A stretch of 64,000 nt of DNA from Chromobacterium sp. IIBBL 290-4 (GTDB lineage: Bacteria; Pseudomonadota; Gammaproteobacteria; Burkholderiales; Chromobacteriaceae), in the NCBI RefSeq assembly GCF_024207115.1, contig NZ_CP100128.1:3410001-3474000 (forward strand), written 5' to 3'. Made by a program: the position numbers and the translations under genes. This document shows, piece by piece, positions 1 through 8,582 of this stretch (its first letter is position 1; each line of letters begins with the position of its first letter). Under the pieces are notes generated by a model. It worked only from the letters and a program-made list of their open reading frames with translations, was not told where the DNA came from and did not search any database.

Positions 1-310
1 CCACCGGCTTGAGCAGGTAGTCGAAGGCATGTTCTTCGAAGGCCTGGATGGCGTAATCGTCGAAGGCGGTGACGAACACCACGCGCGGCATCCGCTCCGG
101 GTCCAGCATGGCCAGCATTTCCAGGCCGCTGAGGCGCGGCATCTGGATGTCCAGAAACACCACGTCCGGCCGCTGGCGATGGATGCAGGCGATGGCCTCG
201 ATGGCGTTGCCGCACTCGCCGTCGATGAGGAAGTCGGGGTGCGCGGCCAGGCACGCGCGCAACTCGTCGCGCGCCAGCGGCTCGTCGTCCACCAGCAGGG
301 TTTTCAGCAT
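1..310 (-). CDS. btsR: LytTR-family response regulator, BtsR-type (partial, 3' end outside window)
   Basis: The first 103 codons are visible; the gene runs off the left edge, so the LytTR DNA-binding domain is not seen. The visible part is a complete-looking receiver start: acidic pair DDE at residues 8-10, phospho-acceptor Asp54 in FLDIQMP, and the VTAFDDYA and DYLLKPV signatures. The start overlaps the stop of the upstream histidine kinase by 7 bp, so the pair is cotranscribed and presumably cognate. In E. coli BtsSR responds to extracellular pyruvate and activates the pyruvate transporter BtsT; transfer of that role here is inference from the strong similarity of the partner kinase. Other LytTR regulators (LytR, AlgR) are possible. 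Confidence 0.8.
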   Translation of the reverse strand, partial: MLKTLLVDDEPLARDELRACLAAHPDFLIDGECGNAIEAIACIHRQRPDVVFLDIQMPRLSGLEMLAMLDPERMPRVVFVTAFDDYAIQAFEEHAFDYLLKPV

Positions 311-1998
311 GGCGTTTCTCCCGCGCAGGGCACGCTCAGCATCACTCGCGTATATTGATCGGGGACGCACTCCACCGAGACTCCGAAACCCGCGCCGTAG
401 CGCGCGCGGATGCGGCGGTCCACCAGCGACATGCCCAGGCCGTCGCTCTTGCCCTTGGGCGCGTACAGGCCGGCGTTGTCTTCCACCGTCACCGTGAGCG
501 CGCCGCTGCCACAGCGGGCGGCGATGCGGATGCGGCCCGGCTCCAGCAATTGCGAAGCGCCGTGCTTGATGGCGTTTTCCACGATGGGCTGCAGCGAGAA
601 GGCCGGCAGCTCGACATGGCGCGCCGCTTCGGCCAGGTCGATATCCACTTGCAGCCGCCCGGCGAAACGCGCCTCCTCGATGCGCAGATAGGCGCTGACG
701 TGCTCGATCTCGTCGTCCAGCGTGGCCAGCTCGCTGGGCCGCTTGAGGTTTTTGCGGAAGAAGGTGGACAGATATTGCACCAGCCGGCGCGCGTGTTCCG
801 GGTCGCGGCGGATCACCGCCGACAGGGTATTGAGCGCGTTGAACAGGAAGTGCGGGTTCACCTGCGCGTGCAGGAGCTTGATCTCGGTCTGCGCCAACAG
901 CTGTTTTTGCTGGTCGTAGCGGCCTTGCAGTATCTGGCTGGACAGCAGGCGGGCGATGCCTTCGCCCAGCATCAGGTTGATGTGCGAGATCAGCTTGCTG
1001 CGCGGTTCGTACAACTTGATGGTGCCTATCACCCGCTCGTCCTCGCCGCGCAGCGGAATCACCAGTGAGGACGCCAGCTTGCATTGCGGATGCAGCGAGC
1101 AGCGGTAGGGCGTTTCCACGCCATCGGCGTACACCACCTGATTGCTTTCGATGGCGCGATGGGTGTGCGGAGAAGTGATGGCCGAACCGGGCAGGTGGTG
1201 GTCGTCGCCGATGCCGATGAAGGCCAGCAGCCGCTCTCTATCAGTGATGGCCACGGCGCCGACGCCGAGTTCTTCGTACAGGATGCGCGCCACGGTCATG
1301 CTGTTTTCGCGGTTGAAGCCCTGGCGCAGCACGCCCTCGGCGCGGGCGGCGATGCGCAGCGCCTTGCTGGAGAAGGTGGAGGAATAGCGGGTGGCCAAGG
1401 CGCGCCGATCCAGCAGGATGCGCATGAACATGCCGGCGCCCAGCGTATTGGCTATCATCATCGGCAGCGCGATGTTTTCCACCAGATGCTCGGCGGCATG
1501 GTAGGGGCGCACCAGCGCCAGCAGGATGGCCATCTGGCAGATTTCCGCCGCCAGCGCGCTCGCGGCCACGGTCAGCGGGTCGAACAGCTTGGCGCGCTTG
1601 CCGCGCCGCACCAGATACCAATGCGCCAGCCCGCCCAGCAGGCCCTCCACCATGGTGGAGATCATGCAGGCGCCGGCGGTGATCCCGCCCAGGGAATAGC
1701 GGTGCAGTCCGCCGGTGAAACCCACCGCCAAGCCCACCCACGGCCCGCCCAGCATGCCGCCGAGCACCGCGCCGATGGCGCGGGTATTGGCGATGGAGTC
1801 GTCGATATGCAGGCCAAAATAGCTGCCCATGATGCAAAACATCGAAAACACCACATAGCACACCAGTTTGTGCGGCAGGCGCAGCGTCGCCTGGGTCAGC
1901 GGCATGAATAGCGGCGTTTTGGACAGCAGATAGGCGATCACCAGGTAGACGCACATCTGCTGCAACAGCGACAGCACCAGGGAGAGTTCGACAAGCAT
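304..1998 (-). CDS. btsS: Sensor histidine kinase, BtsS/LytS type
   Basis: A 564-residue membrane kinase, close to the length of E. coli BtsS (561). The N-terminal ~200 residues are hydrophobic and match the 5TM-LYT sensor family, opening with a [19 protein letters not shown] segment that is nearly the BtsS start. A GAF-like region (about 215-335) precedes the kinase core. The phospho-accepting His383 lies in [12 protein letters not shown], the hallmark of the LytS/YehU kinase class, and is followed by an HATPase region with VENAIKHG and DGLGMSLV. The start at 1998 was chosen over an open frame 49 codons longer because it matches the family N-terminus, although no good ribosome binding site precedes it. 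In E. coli the ligand is pyruvate. That would fit the lactate operon in the same window, but the ligand is not shown here. Confidence 0.85.
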   Translation of the reverse strand: MLVELSLVLSLLQQMCVYLVIAYLLSKTPLFMPLTQATLRLPHKLVCYVVFSMFCIMGSYFGLHIDDSIANTRAIGAVLGGMLGGPWVGLAVGFTGGLHRYSLGGITAGACMISTMVEGLLGGLAHWYLVRRGKRAKLFDPLTVAASALAAEICQMAILLALVRPYHAAEHLVENIALPMMIANTLGAGMFMRILLDRRALATRYSSTFSSKALRIAARAEGVLRQGFNRENSMTVARILYEELGVGAVAITDRERLLAFIGIGDDHHLPGSAITSPHTHRAIESNQVVYADGVETPYRCSLHPQCKLASSLVIPLRGEDERVIGTIKLYEPRSKLISHINLMLGEGIARLLSSQILQGRYDQQKQLLAQTEIKLLHAQVNPHFLFNALNTLSAVIRRDPEHARRLVQYLSTFFRKNLKRPSELATLDDEIEHVSAYLRIEEARFAGRLQVDIDLAEAARHVELPAFSLQPIVENAIKHGASQLLEPGRIRIAARCGSGALTVTVEDNAGLYAPKGKSDGLGMSLVDRRIRARYGAGFGVSVECVPDQYTRVMLSVPCAGETPC

Positions 1999-2262
1999 GG
2001 GGAGGCGAATGGGTTCGAATGCGGACAGTTTAGCGGCGGCCGGCGCGCCGCGGCTTTGTCCTGGCGCAAGGGTGGACAGCCAGAGGCGGCGCCGGCTGCC
2101 GCTTGCCGTCTTGGCCGCGGCCCAGCCGAGGAGATGCCATGCCAAGGGCGAGCCGCGTCAACAGATCGGACCAGCGCCTATGCTATGCTGTGGCCGTCGC
2201 GGCGGCATGCCGCGGCCCGCGATCGTGCCCGCGCAAACGGCACCGTGTTCTGGAACCATCGT

Positions 2263-3042
2263 ATGAGCAAAAGCATCATTTCCGACATGGACGGCGTGAT
2301 TTATCGGGGCAAGCAGTTGATCCCCGGCGCGCGAGAATTCATCCAGCGCCTGGTCGACAGCCAGACGCCTTTCCTGTTCCTGACCAACAACGCCGAGCAG
2401 ACGCCGCTGGATCTGCGCTTGAAGCTGGAAGGGCTGGGCATTTCCGGCCTGACCGAAGACAACTTCATCACCAGCGCCATGGCCACGGCGATGTTCCTGA
2501 AAAGCCAGACCCGCAAGGCCATGCCGACCGCTTACGTGGTGGGCGGCGCGGGGCTGATCAACGAGCTCTACAACGTCGGCTTCTCGATTTCCGAATCCCA
2601 CCCCGATTACGTGGTGGTGGCTAAGTCGCAAACCTTCAGCTTCGAGCAGATCAAGAAGGCGGTGCGCTTCATCGACCAGGGCGCCAAGTTCATCGGCACC
2701 AATCCGGACATGATCGATCCGATCGAAGGCGGCGGCTACGAGCCGGCCGCCGGCACGCTGCTGGCCGCCATCGAGGCGGCCACCGGCAAGAAGCCCTACA
2801 TCGTCGGCAAGCCCAATTCGCTGATGATGATGCTGGCCACGCGCAAGTTGGGCGTGCATCCGGAAGACGCGGTGATGATAGGCGACCGCATGGACACCGA
2901 CATCGTGGGCGGCCTGGAAGCCGGCATGTGCACGGCGCTGGTGCTGTCGGGCGTGTCCACTCGCGAATCGATGGAGCAATTCCCGTATCAGCCGGACCAT
3001 GTGTTCAACAGCGTGGCCGACATCGATCCGCATGTGCTGTAA
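2263..3042 (+). CDS. HAD-IIA family phosphatase, NagD-like
   Basis: A 259-residue cytosolic hydrolase of the haloacid dehalogenase superfamily, subclass IIA (NagD, AraL, p-nitrophenylphosphatase). Motif I is SDMDGVIYRG near the N-terminus (nucleophile Asp8, acid Asp10). Motif II is the FLTNNA segment, and the C-terminal IVGKPN and MIGDRMDTDI segments hold the lysine and the Mg-binding acidic residues. E. coli NagD (250 residues) is a nucleotide monophosphatase with preference for UMP; the substrate cannot be read from sequence. The start is the ATG that places MSKSIISDMDG at the front; longer open frames upstream lack family similarity. It is divergent from the btsSR operon across about 265 bp in which I see no convincing promoter. 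Confidence 0.85.
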   Translation: MSKSIISDMDGVIYRGKQLIPGAREFIQRLVDSQTPFLFLTNNAEQTPLDLRLKLEGLGISGLTEDNFITSAMATAMFLKSQTRKAMPTAYVVGGAGLINELYNVGFSISESHPDYVVVAKSQTFSFEQIKKAVRFIDQGAKFIGTNPDMIDPIEGGGYEPAAGTLLAAIEAATGKKPYIVGKPNSLMMMLATRKLGVHPEDAVMIGDRMDTDIVGGLEAGMCTALVLSGVSTRESMEQFPYQPDHVFNSVADIDPHVL

Positions 3043-3137
3043 AAGGGAGTGACAGCACGTTGTCAGCAGCAGGGGAATAGTCTGTGCGGGCGCCGGTCTC
3101 TGGTGGGACCGGATCCGCTCAACAGAAAGGAACCGCG

Positions 3138-3512
3138 ATGATGACTGCTTCCCTCAAACCGAATCTGCAGCTGCTGTATGTTTCGGACATTCAACGCTCC
3201 ACCATGTTTTACCGCCAGCTTCTGCAAGCCGCGCCGGTATTTGTCAGCCCGCGCTACGTGGCTTTCTCCGCCGGCGGCGAAGCCTTGTTCGCCTTGTGGA
3301 GCGGCGGCGGCGAGCCCGACGCGCAAGCGCCGCGCTATAGCGAAATCGGCATCATGCTGCCCGGCGGCGACGCGGTGGACCGGGTGTATGAAGCATGGAA
3401 AAAACATCCGGACGTCCGCATCGTGCAAGCGCCGCACACGGCGGTGTTTGGCCGCACCTTCGTGGCGGCCGATCCGGACGGCCATTGGATCCGGGTGTGC
3501 CCGCTGGACTGA
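3138..3512 (+). CDS. VOC (glyoxalase/dioxygenase-fold) family protein
   Basis: A 124-residue protein with the vicinal-oxygen-chelate pattern: an N-terminal beta-strand and helix (LQLLYVSDIQRSTMFYRQLL), and a C-terminal strand ending FVAADPDGHWIRVCPLD, typical of PhnB/bleomycin-resistance-like single-module proteins. The start ATG at 3138 follows AAAGGAA at good spacing; a second ATG follows at once. VOC proteins bind metals or small ligands or act as isomerases and dioxygenases; substrate unknown. It lies 76 bp before a YafY-type regulator on the same strand and could be cotranscribed with it. Confidence 0.75.
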   Translation: MMTASLKPNLQLLYVSDIQRSTMFYRQLLQAAPVFVSPRYVAFSAGGEALFALWSGGGEPDAQAPRYSEIGIMLPGGDAVDRVYEAWKKHPDVRIVQAPHTAVFGRTFVAADPDGHWIRVCPLD

Positions 3513-3588
3513 GCCGGGCGGGCCGAGATCAGGATCGCGGGGGCGCGGGGCGCTCCCGTTTTGCTGTTTCTGTTTCGAAGAAAGCCTT

Positions 3589-4278
3589 ATGCGCAAAGCC
3601 GATCGCCTGTTTCAACTGGTCAATCTGATCCGCGCCCACCAGCCGGTTACCGCCGCGCGGCTGGCCGAGCGGCTGGAGGTGTCGGTGCGCACCGTTTACC
3701 GCTATATCGACGATCTGTCGCAAAGCGGCATTCCGGTGTATGGCGAGGCCGGCGTCGGCTATGCCTTGGACCGCGATTACGCCCTGCCGCCCTTGAACCT
3801 GACGCGGGACGAGCTGGAGGCGTTGACGCTGTCGGTGGCGATGCTGTCCCGCTCGACCGGCCATTCGCTGTCGATGGCTGCGCGCTCCCTGCAAGCCAAG
3901 CTGGAGGCGGCTCTGCCGCAGGAGATCAAGGCCATGGGCGCATCGCCGATCCGCTCGCTGGCGCCGCCTTTGACCGAGCGGCAGAAGGCCGATTGGGATC
4001 GGCTGCGCGAGGCGATACAGACGCGGCAAGCGCTGCGCATGGTGTACCGCAGCAAGTCCGGCGAAGACAGCGAGCGCGACGTGCTGCCGCTGGGGCTGTT
4101 CGATTGGGGCGGCGTGTGGACGCTGGGCGCATGGTGCGCCTTGCGCAAGGATTACCGCAATTTCCGTTTTGACCTGATTCAGCGCATTTCCCTGTCTGAC
4201 AGGGCTGAGCTGGCGGACCTGTCGATCTCATTCGACGCCTATGTGGAGGCGCAGAGAGGAAGACGAGTGGGCGCATAA
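3589..4278 (+). CDS. YafY-type HTH/WYL transcriptional regulator
   Basis: A 229-residue regulator. Residues 1-60 form an HTH_11-type winged helix (RKADRLFQLVNLIRAHQPVTAARLAERLEVSVRTVYRYIDDLSQSG), and the C-terminal half carries a WYL-like ligand domain (about 140-220) with the WTLGAWCALRKDYRNFRFDLI segment. YafY-family proteins often sit beside VOC-family genes, as here, and probably respond to small molecules or nucleic-acid ligands. The start has a GAAGAAAG Shine-Dalgarno stretch. The WYL core is degenerate: the W-Y-L triad is represented as W-x-L-G-A-W. Targets are unknown; autoregulation with the preceding VOC gene is plausible. Confidence 0.8.
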   Translation: MRKADRLFQLVNLIRAHQPVTAARLAERLEVSVRTVYRYIDDLSQSGIPVYGEAGVGYALDRDYALPPLNLTRDELEALTLSVAMLSRSTGHSLSMAARSLQAKLEAALPQEIKAMGASPIRSLAPPLTERQKADWDRLREAIQTRQALRMVYRSKSGEDSERDVLPLGLFDWGGVWTLGAWCALRKDYRNFRFDLIQRISLSDRAELADLSISFDAYVEAQRGRRVGA

Positions 4279-4354
4279 GGCGAGGCCGGGTACGGAGGGG
4301 TGGGTTCGTCCGGCGTTCGCAATGATGCGCAGCGGCCTGGCTGGGCTGCGCAAG

Positions 4355-4428
4355 GTCAAAAATACGCTAATGTAGATTTTACTTGTCAAAAATATGCTTT
4401 TGACAAATTTATAACGCTGCTAGTATTC
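4355..4428 (+). promoter_or_regulatory. Promoter region with direct and inverted repeats before the secreted-protein gene
   Basis: The sequence shows GTCAAAAATAYGCT twice (4355-4368 and 4385-4398, one mismatch), exactly 30 bp apart. The second copy is part of a perfect inverted repeat with 9-bp arms TTGTCAAAA (4383-4391) and TTTTGACAA (4398-4406) around a 6-bp spacer. The right arm contains TTGACA (4400-4405), an exact -35 hexamer. Possible -10 matches (TAGTAT at 4421 or TATTCG at 4424) are weak. Inference: a regulator binds these repeats on one face of the helix and overlaps the -35. The regulator is unidentified. Confidence 0.5.
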
Positions 4429-4492
4429 GCTCTTTGTTTGCCCGCTGCCGCGGAACGCAAGCGGCAGTCGGGCTGAATACGATGGAGCGCGC

Positions 4493-5143
4493 ATGAAAAA
4501 AATTTTGGCATTGGCTTTGTCCTGCGGTTTTGCCCTGGCCGGGCAGGCCGCCACCACCACGCCTGTGGTCAATCTGGAGAGCGCCGGCGTCATCGCCAGC
4601 GGCAATACGGTCAATCTGTACCGGGTGCCTAGCCTGGACGCGGCGGGCAAGACCCATTATTCCGATGTTGTCTTGACCCTGCCGGTGGATAAGAACGGCG
4701 CGATAGGCAAGCCTATGCAGACCGTCAAGCCTTCGGCCAGCCCGCAGGGCTTGCAGTTCGTCGCCGGCAACTATGTCGGCAGCAGCGGCGCCCAGTGTTC
4801 GGTCACCACTTCCGCGCTGGCGGATGGGCGGCAGCAAGGCGCGCTCAGTTGCCGACCGTCTGTCGGCGGCTTCTCCACCGGACTCGCAGTCAACTGGGTG
4901 AGTGGTCCGTTGGCGGGCCACCCTTACGAAGTGGATCTCACCAAAGCGGGCATTGATCAGATCGCCGGCCGGGCGTCCTACTCCTGGGGGGTGATCAACG
5001 ATCGCAGCGGCGGTTGGTATTATTGTTTCAATACCGGCGACATCGTCAGCGCGGTGCAGTCCGGGCGGCAAATCGCCCTCAATGTCTATGGGCGGGGCAA
5101 TATCGTGAAGTGCGGCGATGTATTCACGCTGAGCGCGCCTTGA
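4493..5143 (+). CDS. Secreted protein of unknown function
   Basis: A 216-residue protein with a clear Sec signal peptide (MKKILALALSCGFALAGQAA, likely cut after AQA-type residues near 20). The mature part has no transmembrane stretch and four cysteines (AQCS, LSCR, YYCF, VKCG), enough for two disulfides. I do not recognise a domain. It is rich in small and beta-forming residues (Gly, Ser, Val, Thr), so an extracellular beta-sandwich is plausible. It is monocistronic: it has its own AT-rich, repeat-containing upstream region (4355-4428) and a strong bidirectional terminator 15 bp after the stop. The AT-rich promoter block contrasts with the GC-rich surroundings. Confidence 0.7.
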   Translation: MKKILALALSCGFALAGQAATTTPVVNLESAGVIASGNTVNLYRVPSLDAAGKTHYSDVVLTLPVDKNGAIGKPMQTVKPSASPQGLQFVAGNYVGSSGAQCSVTTSALADGRQQGALSCRPSVGGFSTGLAVNWVSGPLAGHPYEVDLTKAGIDQIAGRASYSWGVINDRSGGWYYCFNTGDIVSAVQSGRQIALNVYGRGNIVKCGDVFTLSAP

Positions 5144-5159
5144 TGGTTGAGCGCGGATG

Positions 5160-5198
5160 AAAAAAAGCCGTCGCCTGTTTCGAGGCGGCGGCTTTTTC
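5160..5198. terminator. Bidirectional rho-independent terminator
   Basis: A long stem AAAAAGCCGTCGCC / GGCGGCGGCTTTTT with an 8-nt loop and runs of A and T on both sides. It lies between the convergent secreted-protein gene and the cytochrome c gene, and can terminate both. Confidence 0.9.
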
Positions 5199-5219
5199 AT
5201 TTCGGCAGCAAAGTCGGGC

Positions 5220-6452
5220 TTAGCGCTGCGGCTGCGCCTCGCTGACCAGCTTGCGCACCTTGGCCACATCCGCTGCGGCCACCGGGCTGGCGGCATTGCC
5301 CCAGCTTTGGCGCATATAGCTCAGCACATCGGCTACTTCCTGGTCGCTCATCTGCTGGGCGTAGCCCGGCATGCTGTATTCCCAGGATTGGTGATGGGTG
5401 CGGGCGTTGACGCCGCCTTCCAGCACCACGCGGATCAGCGAGGTGGCGTCGCGCGCCATCACTGCCGAGCTGCCGGCCAAGGTCGGCACCACGCGGTCGT
5501 GTCCCTGGCCGTTGGCCTGGTGGCAGGTGGCGCAGTTCTCGAAGAACAGCGTAGCGCCGGTGCGCACCGGGGCCACATCGGCCGCGCCGGCGCCCGGCAG
5601 GCTCTTGATGTAGACGGCGATGGCGCTGAGATCCGCCGCATTGATGTGCTGGCTGCTGTAGTGCACCACTTCCGCCATCGGGCCGAAGGCGGCGGTGTAG
5701 CGGTTGCGGCCGGTTTGCAGGTATTCCACCAGCTCCTCGGCCGACCAGCCGCCCAGTCCTTCGCGCTTGTCGGCGGTCAGGTTGCCGGCGAACCAGCCCG
5801 CCAGCTGCGAACCGGTCAGATAGCCCGGTTTCTTCTCGCTCAGCGCCACTTCCTGGAAGGCCACGCCGCGCGGCGTGTGGCAGGTGCCGCAGTGGGCCAT
5901 GCCTTGCACCAGATAGGCGCCGCGGTTCCATTCGGCGCTCTTGGCTGCGTCGGCCTGGTATGGGCTGTCGTCATGGAACACCCAGCGCCACAGCGTCAGC
6001 GGCCAGCGCATCGACAAAGGCCAGGGAATGTCGCTGTCGCGGTTGGCCTGCTTGACCGGTTCCACGCCGTGCATGAAGTAGGCGTAGAGGTCGCGCATGT
6101 CGGCGTCGTTGATGCGGGCGAAGGAGGTGTAGGGCATGGCCGGATACAGCGAGTGGCCCTGCTTGGCCACGCCCTGGCGCAGCGCGCGGGCGAACTCTTC
6201 ATAGCTGTATTCGCCGATGCCGGTTTCCTTGTCCGGGGTGATATTGGTGGAGTACACCTTGCCCACCGGCGTGTCCATGGCCAGGCCGCCGGCGTTTTCC
6301 TTGCCCTGAGGGGCGGTGTGACAGGCGATGCAGTCGGAAACGCGCGCCAGATAGCCGCCGCGGCGCACGCTGTCGGTGTCCACATTGGCCTGCGCCGCTT
6401 GCGCGGCGGCGGCCAAGAGGGCCGCCAGGCCCAGGGTTTTGATCATCTTCAT
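5220..6452 (-). CDS. Triheme c-type cytochrome, electron acceptor for the adjacent flavoprotein
   Basis: A 410-residue periplasmic cytochrome with a signal peptide (cleavage near AQA, about residue 22) and three CxxCH heme sites: CIACH near 41, CGTCH near 188, CATCH near 307. This is the layout of cytochrome subunits of membrane-linked gluconate, alcohol and aldehyde dehydrogenases. It begins 12 bp after the stop of a Tat-exported FAD oxidoreductase, so the two are cotranscribed. The simplest reading is that it carries electrons from that enzyme to the respiratory chain. I chose the ATG at 6452 rather than the GTG one codon upstream because AGGA is then 7 nt away. No C-terminal membrane anchor is evident. 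Confidence 0.85.
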   Translation of the reverse strand: MKMIKTLGLAALLAAAAQAAQANVDTDSVRRGGYLARVSDCIACHTAPQGKENAGGLAMDTPVGKVYSTNITPDKETGIGEYSYEEFARALRQGVAKQGHSLYPAMPYTSFARINDADMRDLYAYFMHGVEPVKQANRDSDIPWPLSMRWPLTLWRWVFHDDSPYQADAAKSAEWNRGAYLVQGMAHCGTCHTPRGVAFQEVALSEKKPGYLTGSQLAGWFAGNLTADKREGLGGWSAEELVEYLQTGRNRYTAAFGPMAEVVHYSSQHINAADLSAIAVYIKSLPGAGAADVAPVRTGATLFFENCATCHQANGQGHDRVVPTLAGSSAVMARDATSLIRVVLEGGVNARTHHQSWEYSMPGYAQQMSDQEVADVLSYMRQSWGNAASPVAAADVAKVRKLVSEAQPQR

Positions 6453-6464
6453 CACGGTATCCTG

Positions 6465-8342
6465 TTATTTCAGCTCGTTGACGGCGCGCCATGCCTGATC
6501 GATGGCGGCGTGGGTGTACGGGTTCCAGTCGGAGTCGGAGTTGGCGATCGTCACATTGCCGGCCGGACGGCGGGCGGTGGTGATGATGCGTTTGGACTCG
6601 TCTTCGTCGTCGTACATCGAGTTGAGGAAGTAGGAATAACCGTGCGACCAGCGATTCACCGTGATGGCGGCGATGTCGCGGTTGTGGTCGAAACCGGTGG
6701 GGCCGAGGATCCGCTGCAACTGGCCGCGTATCATGTTTTCATGCTCGGAGAAGGGCATGGCCAGCAGCTTGGCGCGGCCCATGCGCCACTGGGTGCGCGG
6801 GTCCAGATTGGAGCCGGCGATGGTGGGCACGTAAACCATGTGCAGGCACATCGGCTCGGACGGCTTGCGCGGATGCTGGTAGCCGCCGATGTCCACCGGG
6901 TAGTCCATCTTGATGCGGCTATAGGGCATGGACGGGCAATACAGCTCGTGCACGCCCAACTTCATGAAGCTTTCCCAGTTTTTCAGCACCACCTTGGTGT
7001 AGACCAGAGGGGCCTTCACGTTCAGCGCCAGCGCCTGTTTCTGGTCGTTTTCCAGTTCCGGCATGATGTGCGGAATCATCATGTTGTAACAGGCCATCAC
7101 CACGTGGCGGCCTTGCACGCGATGCAGCTGGCCGCCCTTGTCCAGATAGCCGACGTCCACCGGGCCCTTGGCGTTTTCCACGCGCACCACGGTGCTGTTC
7201 AGCCGCAGCCGCACCGGGTTGGCCGGCAGGTCCAGCTTGCTGTAGTCGAAGCGGGCCAGCACGATGTCGTTCATGTCCTTGCCCGGCGCCGCTTGCGGGA
7301 TCATCTTGCGCACCAGGAGGCGGGCGATGGAGGCGTTGCCGTCCGGGAAGTGGTAGATGTAGGGGTCGCGCAGCTCGGCTTCGGCCTCGGCGCTGATCTT
7401 GCCCAAGCCGGCCACGCCGTGGAAGCCCGGCAGGTCCAGATTGCGGGCGTCCAGCGCCGGCAGGCCGTCTATGCCCACTGCCTGGAAGTCGTTGCTGCGC
7501 GACTGGAAGAAGCGGATGGCGATGGGGCTCAGGCCGACATGGCGCGACAGGTAGGCGCTGTAGCTGATCTTGGCCAGATAAGCCTCGCGCTTGTTCTTGG
7601 GCATGTCGCCCAGGTAGTCGCGCTTGCTGGTGTGCAGGTCTATCAGCGCGTCGCGGTCCTTCTTCGACATCGGGAAGTCGTTGATGAAGTCGCGGATCTG
7701 GCGCGCGTTCAGGCGCTTGGGATCGATGTCGTCCGCCACCTGCAGATAGGGGTCGCCGCCGACGGTCTTGTCGACGCCGAAGTCTTCCTTATTGAAGAAC
7801 ACGCCGCGCGACAGCTTGAGGTCGGGGTAGAAGTTGCGGTGGAAGTGGCTGGCCAGGCCATCGATGTCGATGGTCAGCTCCTTCATCAGCGCCAGCGCTT
7901 CCTTGCTGTACACGTGCTTGGGCGATTGCAGCGATTCGGTGCCGCCATAGCCCAGCATGAAACGGTTGCCCACCTGGAACTCGTTGCGCTTGGCGTGGCC
8001 GCCGAAGTCGTCGTGGTTGTCCAGGATCAGCACCTTGGCCTGCGGGTGCTGCTTGCGGTAGTAATGCGCGGCCGCGAGGCCGCTGATGCCGCCGCCGACC
8101 ACCACCAGATCATACTTTTCCTCTACCTTCTGGCCGGACAGATTGAAGGCGTGATGGGCCCGGCCCAGCTTGTGGGCGTTTTCAAACGAGCCATCGTGAT
8201 TGCCGCGCAATCCGGTTAGAGAGGGAGGGTAGTAACTGGCGCTGATCTGACGGGGTGCGGCACGGAGAATTTCCAGCGGTGTGAGCCCGGCAGCCACCGT
8301 CAACGCGAAACCATTGAGAAAGTCTCGGCGGGTAATAGACAT
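6465..8342 (-). CDS. spdH: Tat-exported FAD-dependent oxidoreductase, spermidine dehydrogenase-like
   Basis: A 625-residue flavoprotein. It starts with a twin-arginine signal (ITRRDFLNGFALTVAAG) and has a Rossmann FAD-binding motif (LVVVGGGISGLAAAH, about residues 79-93), then DNHDDFGGHAKRNEF. The C-terminal FAD-contact region reads VTIANSDSDWNPYTHAAIDQAWRAV. The arrangement and length resemble Pseudomonas SpdH (spermidine dehydrogenase, which cleaves spermidine to diaminopropane and aminobutyraldehyde). Assignment is from recall of the family, not a search; other NAD(P)-binding-fold amine oxidases are possible. The gene leads a two-gene operon with a triheme cytochrome and has an AT-rich upstream region with a nested palindrome. 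Confidence 0.7.
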   Translation of the reverse strand: MSITRRDFLNGFALTVAAGLTPLEILRAAPRQISASYYPPSLTGLRGNHDGSFENAHKLGRAHHAFNLSGQKVEEKYDLVVVGGGISGLAAAHYYRKQHPQAKVLILDNHDDFGGHAKRNEFQVGNRFMLGYGGTESLQSPKHVYSKEALALMKELTIDIDGLASHFHRNFYPDLKLSRGVFFNKEDFGVDKTVGGDPYLQVADDIDPKRLNARQIRDFINDFPMSKKDRDALIDLHTSKRDYLGDMPKNKREAYLAKISYSAYLSRHVGLSPIAIRFFQSRSNDFQAVGIDGLPALDARNLDLPGFHGVAGLGKISAEAEAELRDPYIYHFPDGNASIARLLVRKMIPQAAPGKDMNDIVLARFDYSKLDLPANPVRLRLNSTVVRVENAKGPVDVGYLDKGGQLHRVQGRHVVMACYNMMIPHIMPELENDQKQALALNVKAPLVYTKVVLKNWESFMKLGVHELYCPSMPYSRIKMDYPVDIGGYQHPRKPSEPMCLHMVYVPTIAGSNLDPRTQWRMGRAKLLAMPFSEHENMIRGQLQRILGPTGFDHNRDIAAITVNRWSHGYSYFLNSMYDDEDESKRIITTARRPAGNVTIANSDSDWNPYTHAAIDQAWRAVNELK

Positions 8343-8417
8343 GGCTTTTCCTGATGTTGTTGCAATGAATCAGCAGCCTCTGCGGGCTGTCTGAACCCAC
8401 ATTATAACAAATTGATT

Positions 8418-8452
8418 AATTGATGCCGTTAAATGATAACGGAATGTCAATT
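8418..8452. promoter_or_regulatory. Nested palindrome upstream of the spdH-cytochrome operon
   Basis: An inner inverted repeat CCGTTA (8426-8431) / TAACGG (8437-8442) with a 5-bp spacer sits inside an outer pair AATTGA (8418-8423) / TCAATT (8447-8452). The centres nearly coincide, about 90 bp before the spdH start. The region is far more AT-rich than its surroundings. It looks like an operator; no known consensus was matched. Confidence 0.45.
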
Positions 8453-8532
8453 TGTTTTCTAAATTATTAATTTAATTGAACGGAATGGGCGCGAGGCGGC
8501 GCGGGGGAGAGGCTCAAGCCAGTTGCGGATGT

Positions 8533-8558
8533 AAAAAGACCCGGCGTGGCCGGGCCTC
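8533..8558 (-). terminator. Rho-independent terminator of the ars operon
   Basis: Read on the minus strand: stem AGGCCCGGC / GCCGGGTCT with a 3-nt loop, followed by TTTTT. It lies just beyond the stop of the arsenite permease gene. Confidence 0.85.
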
Positions 8559-8582
8559 TGGGCGGGTTGGCAAAGCGCGCGC

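Noticed and set aside
5157..8219. 1,020-codon open frame opposite the cytochrome and spdH genes
   Set aside because: It runs antisense to two well-recognised genes, is rich in His, Arg, Ala and Gly as GC-rich shadows are, and has no domain.
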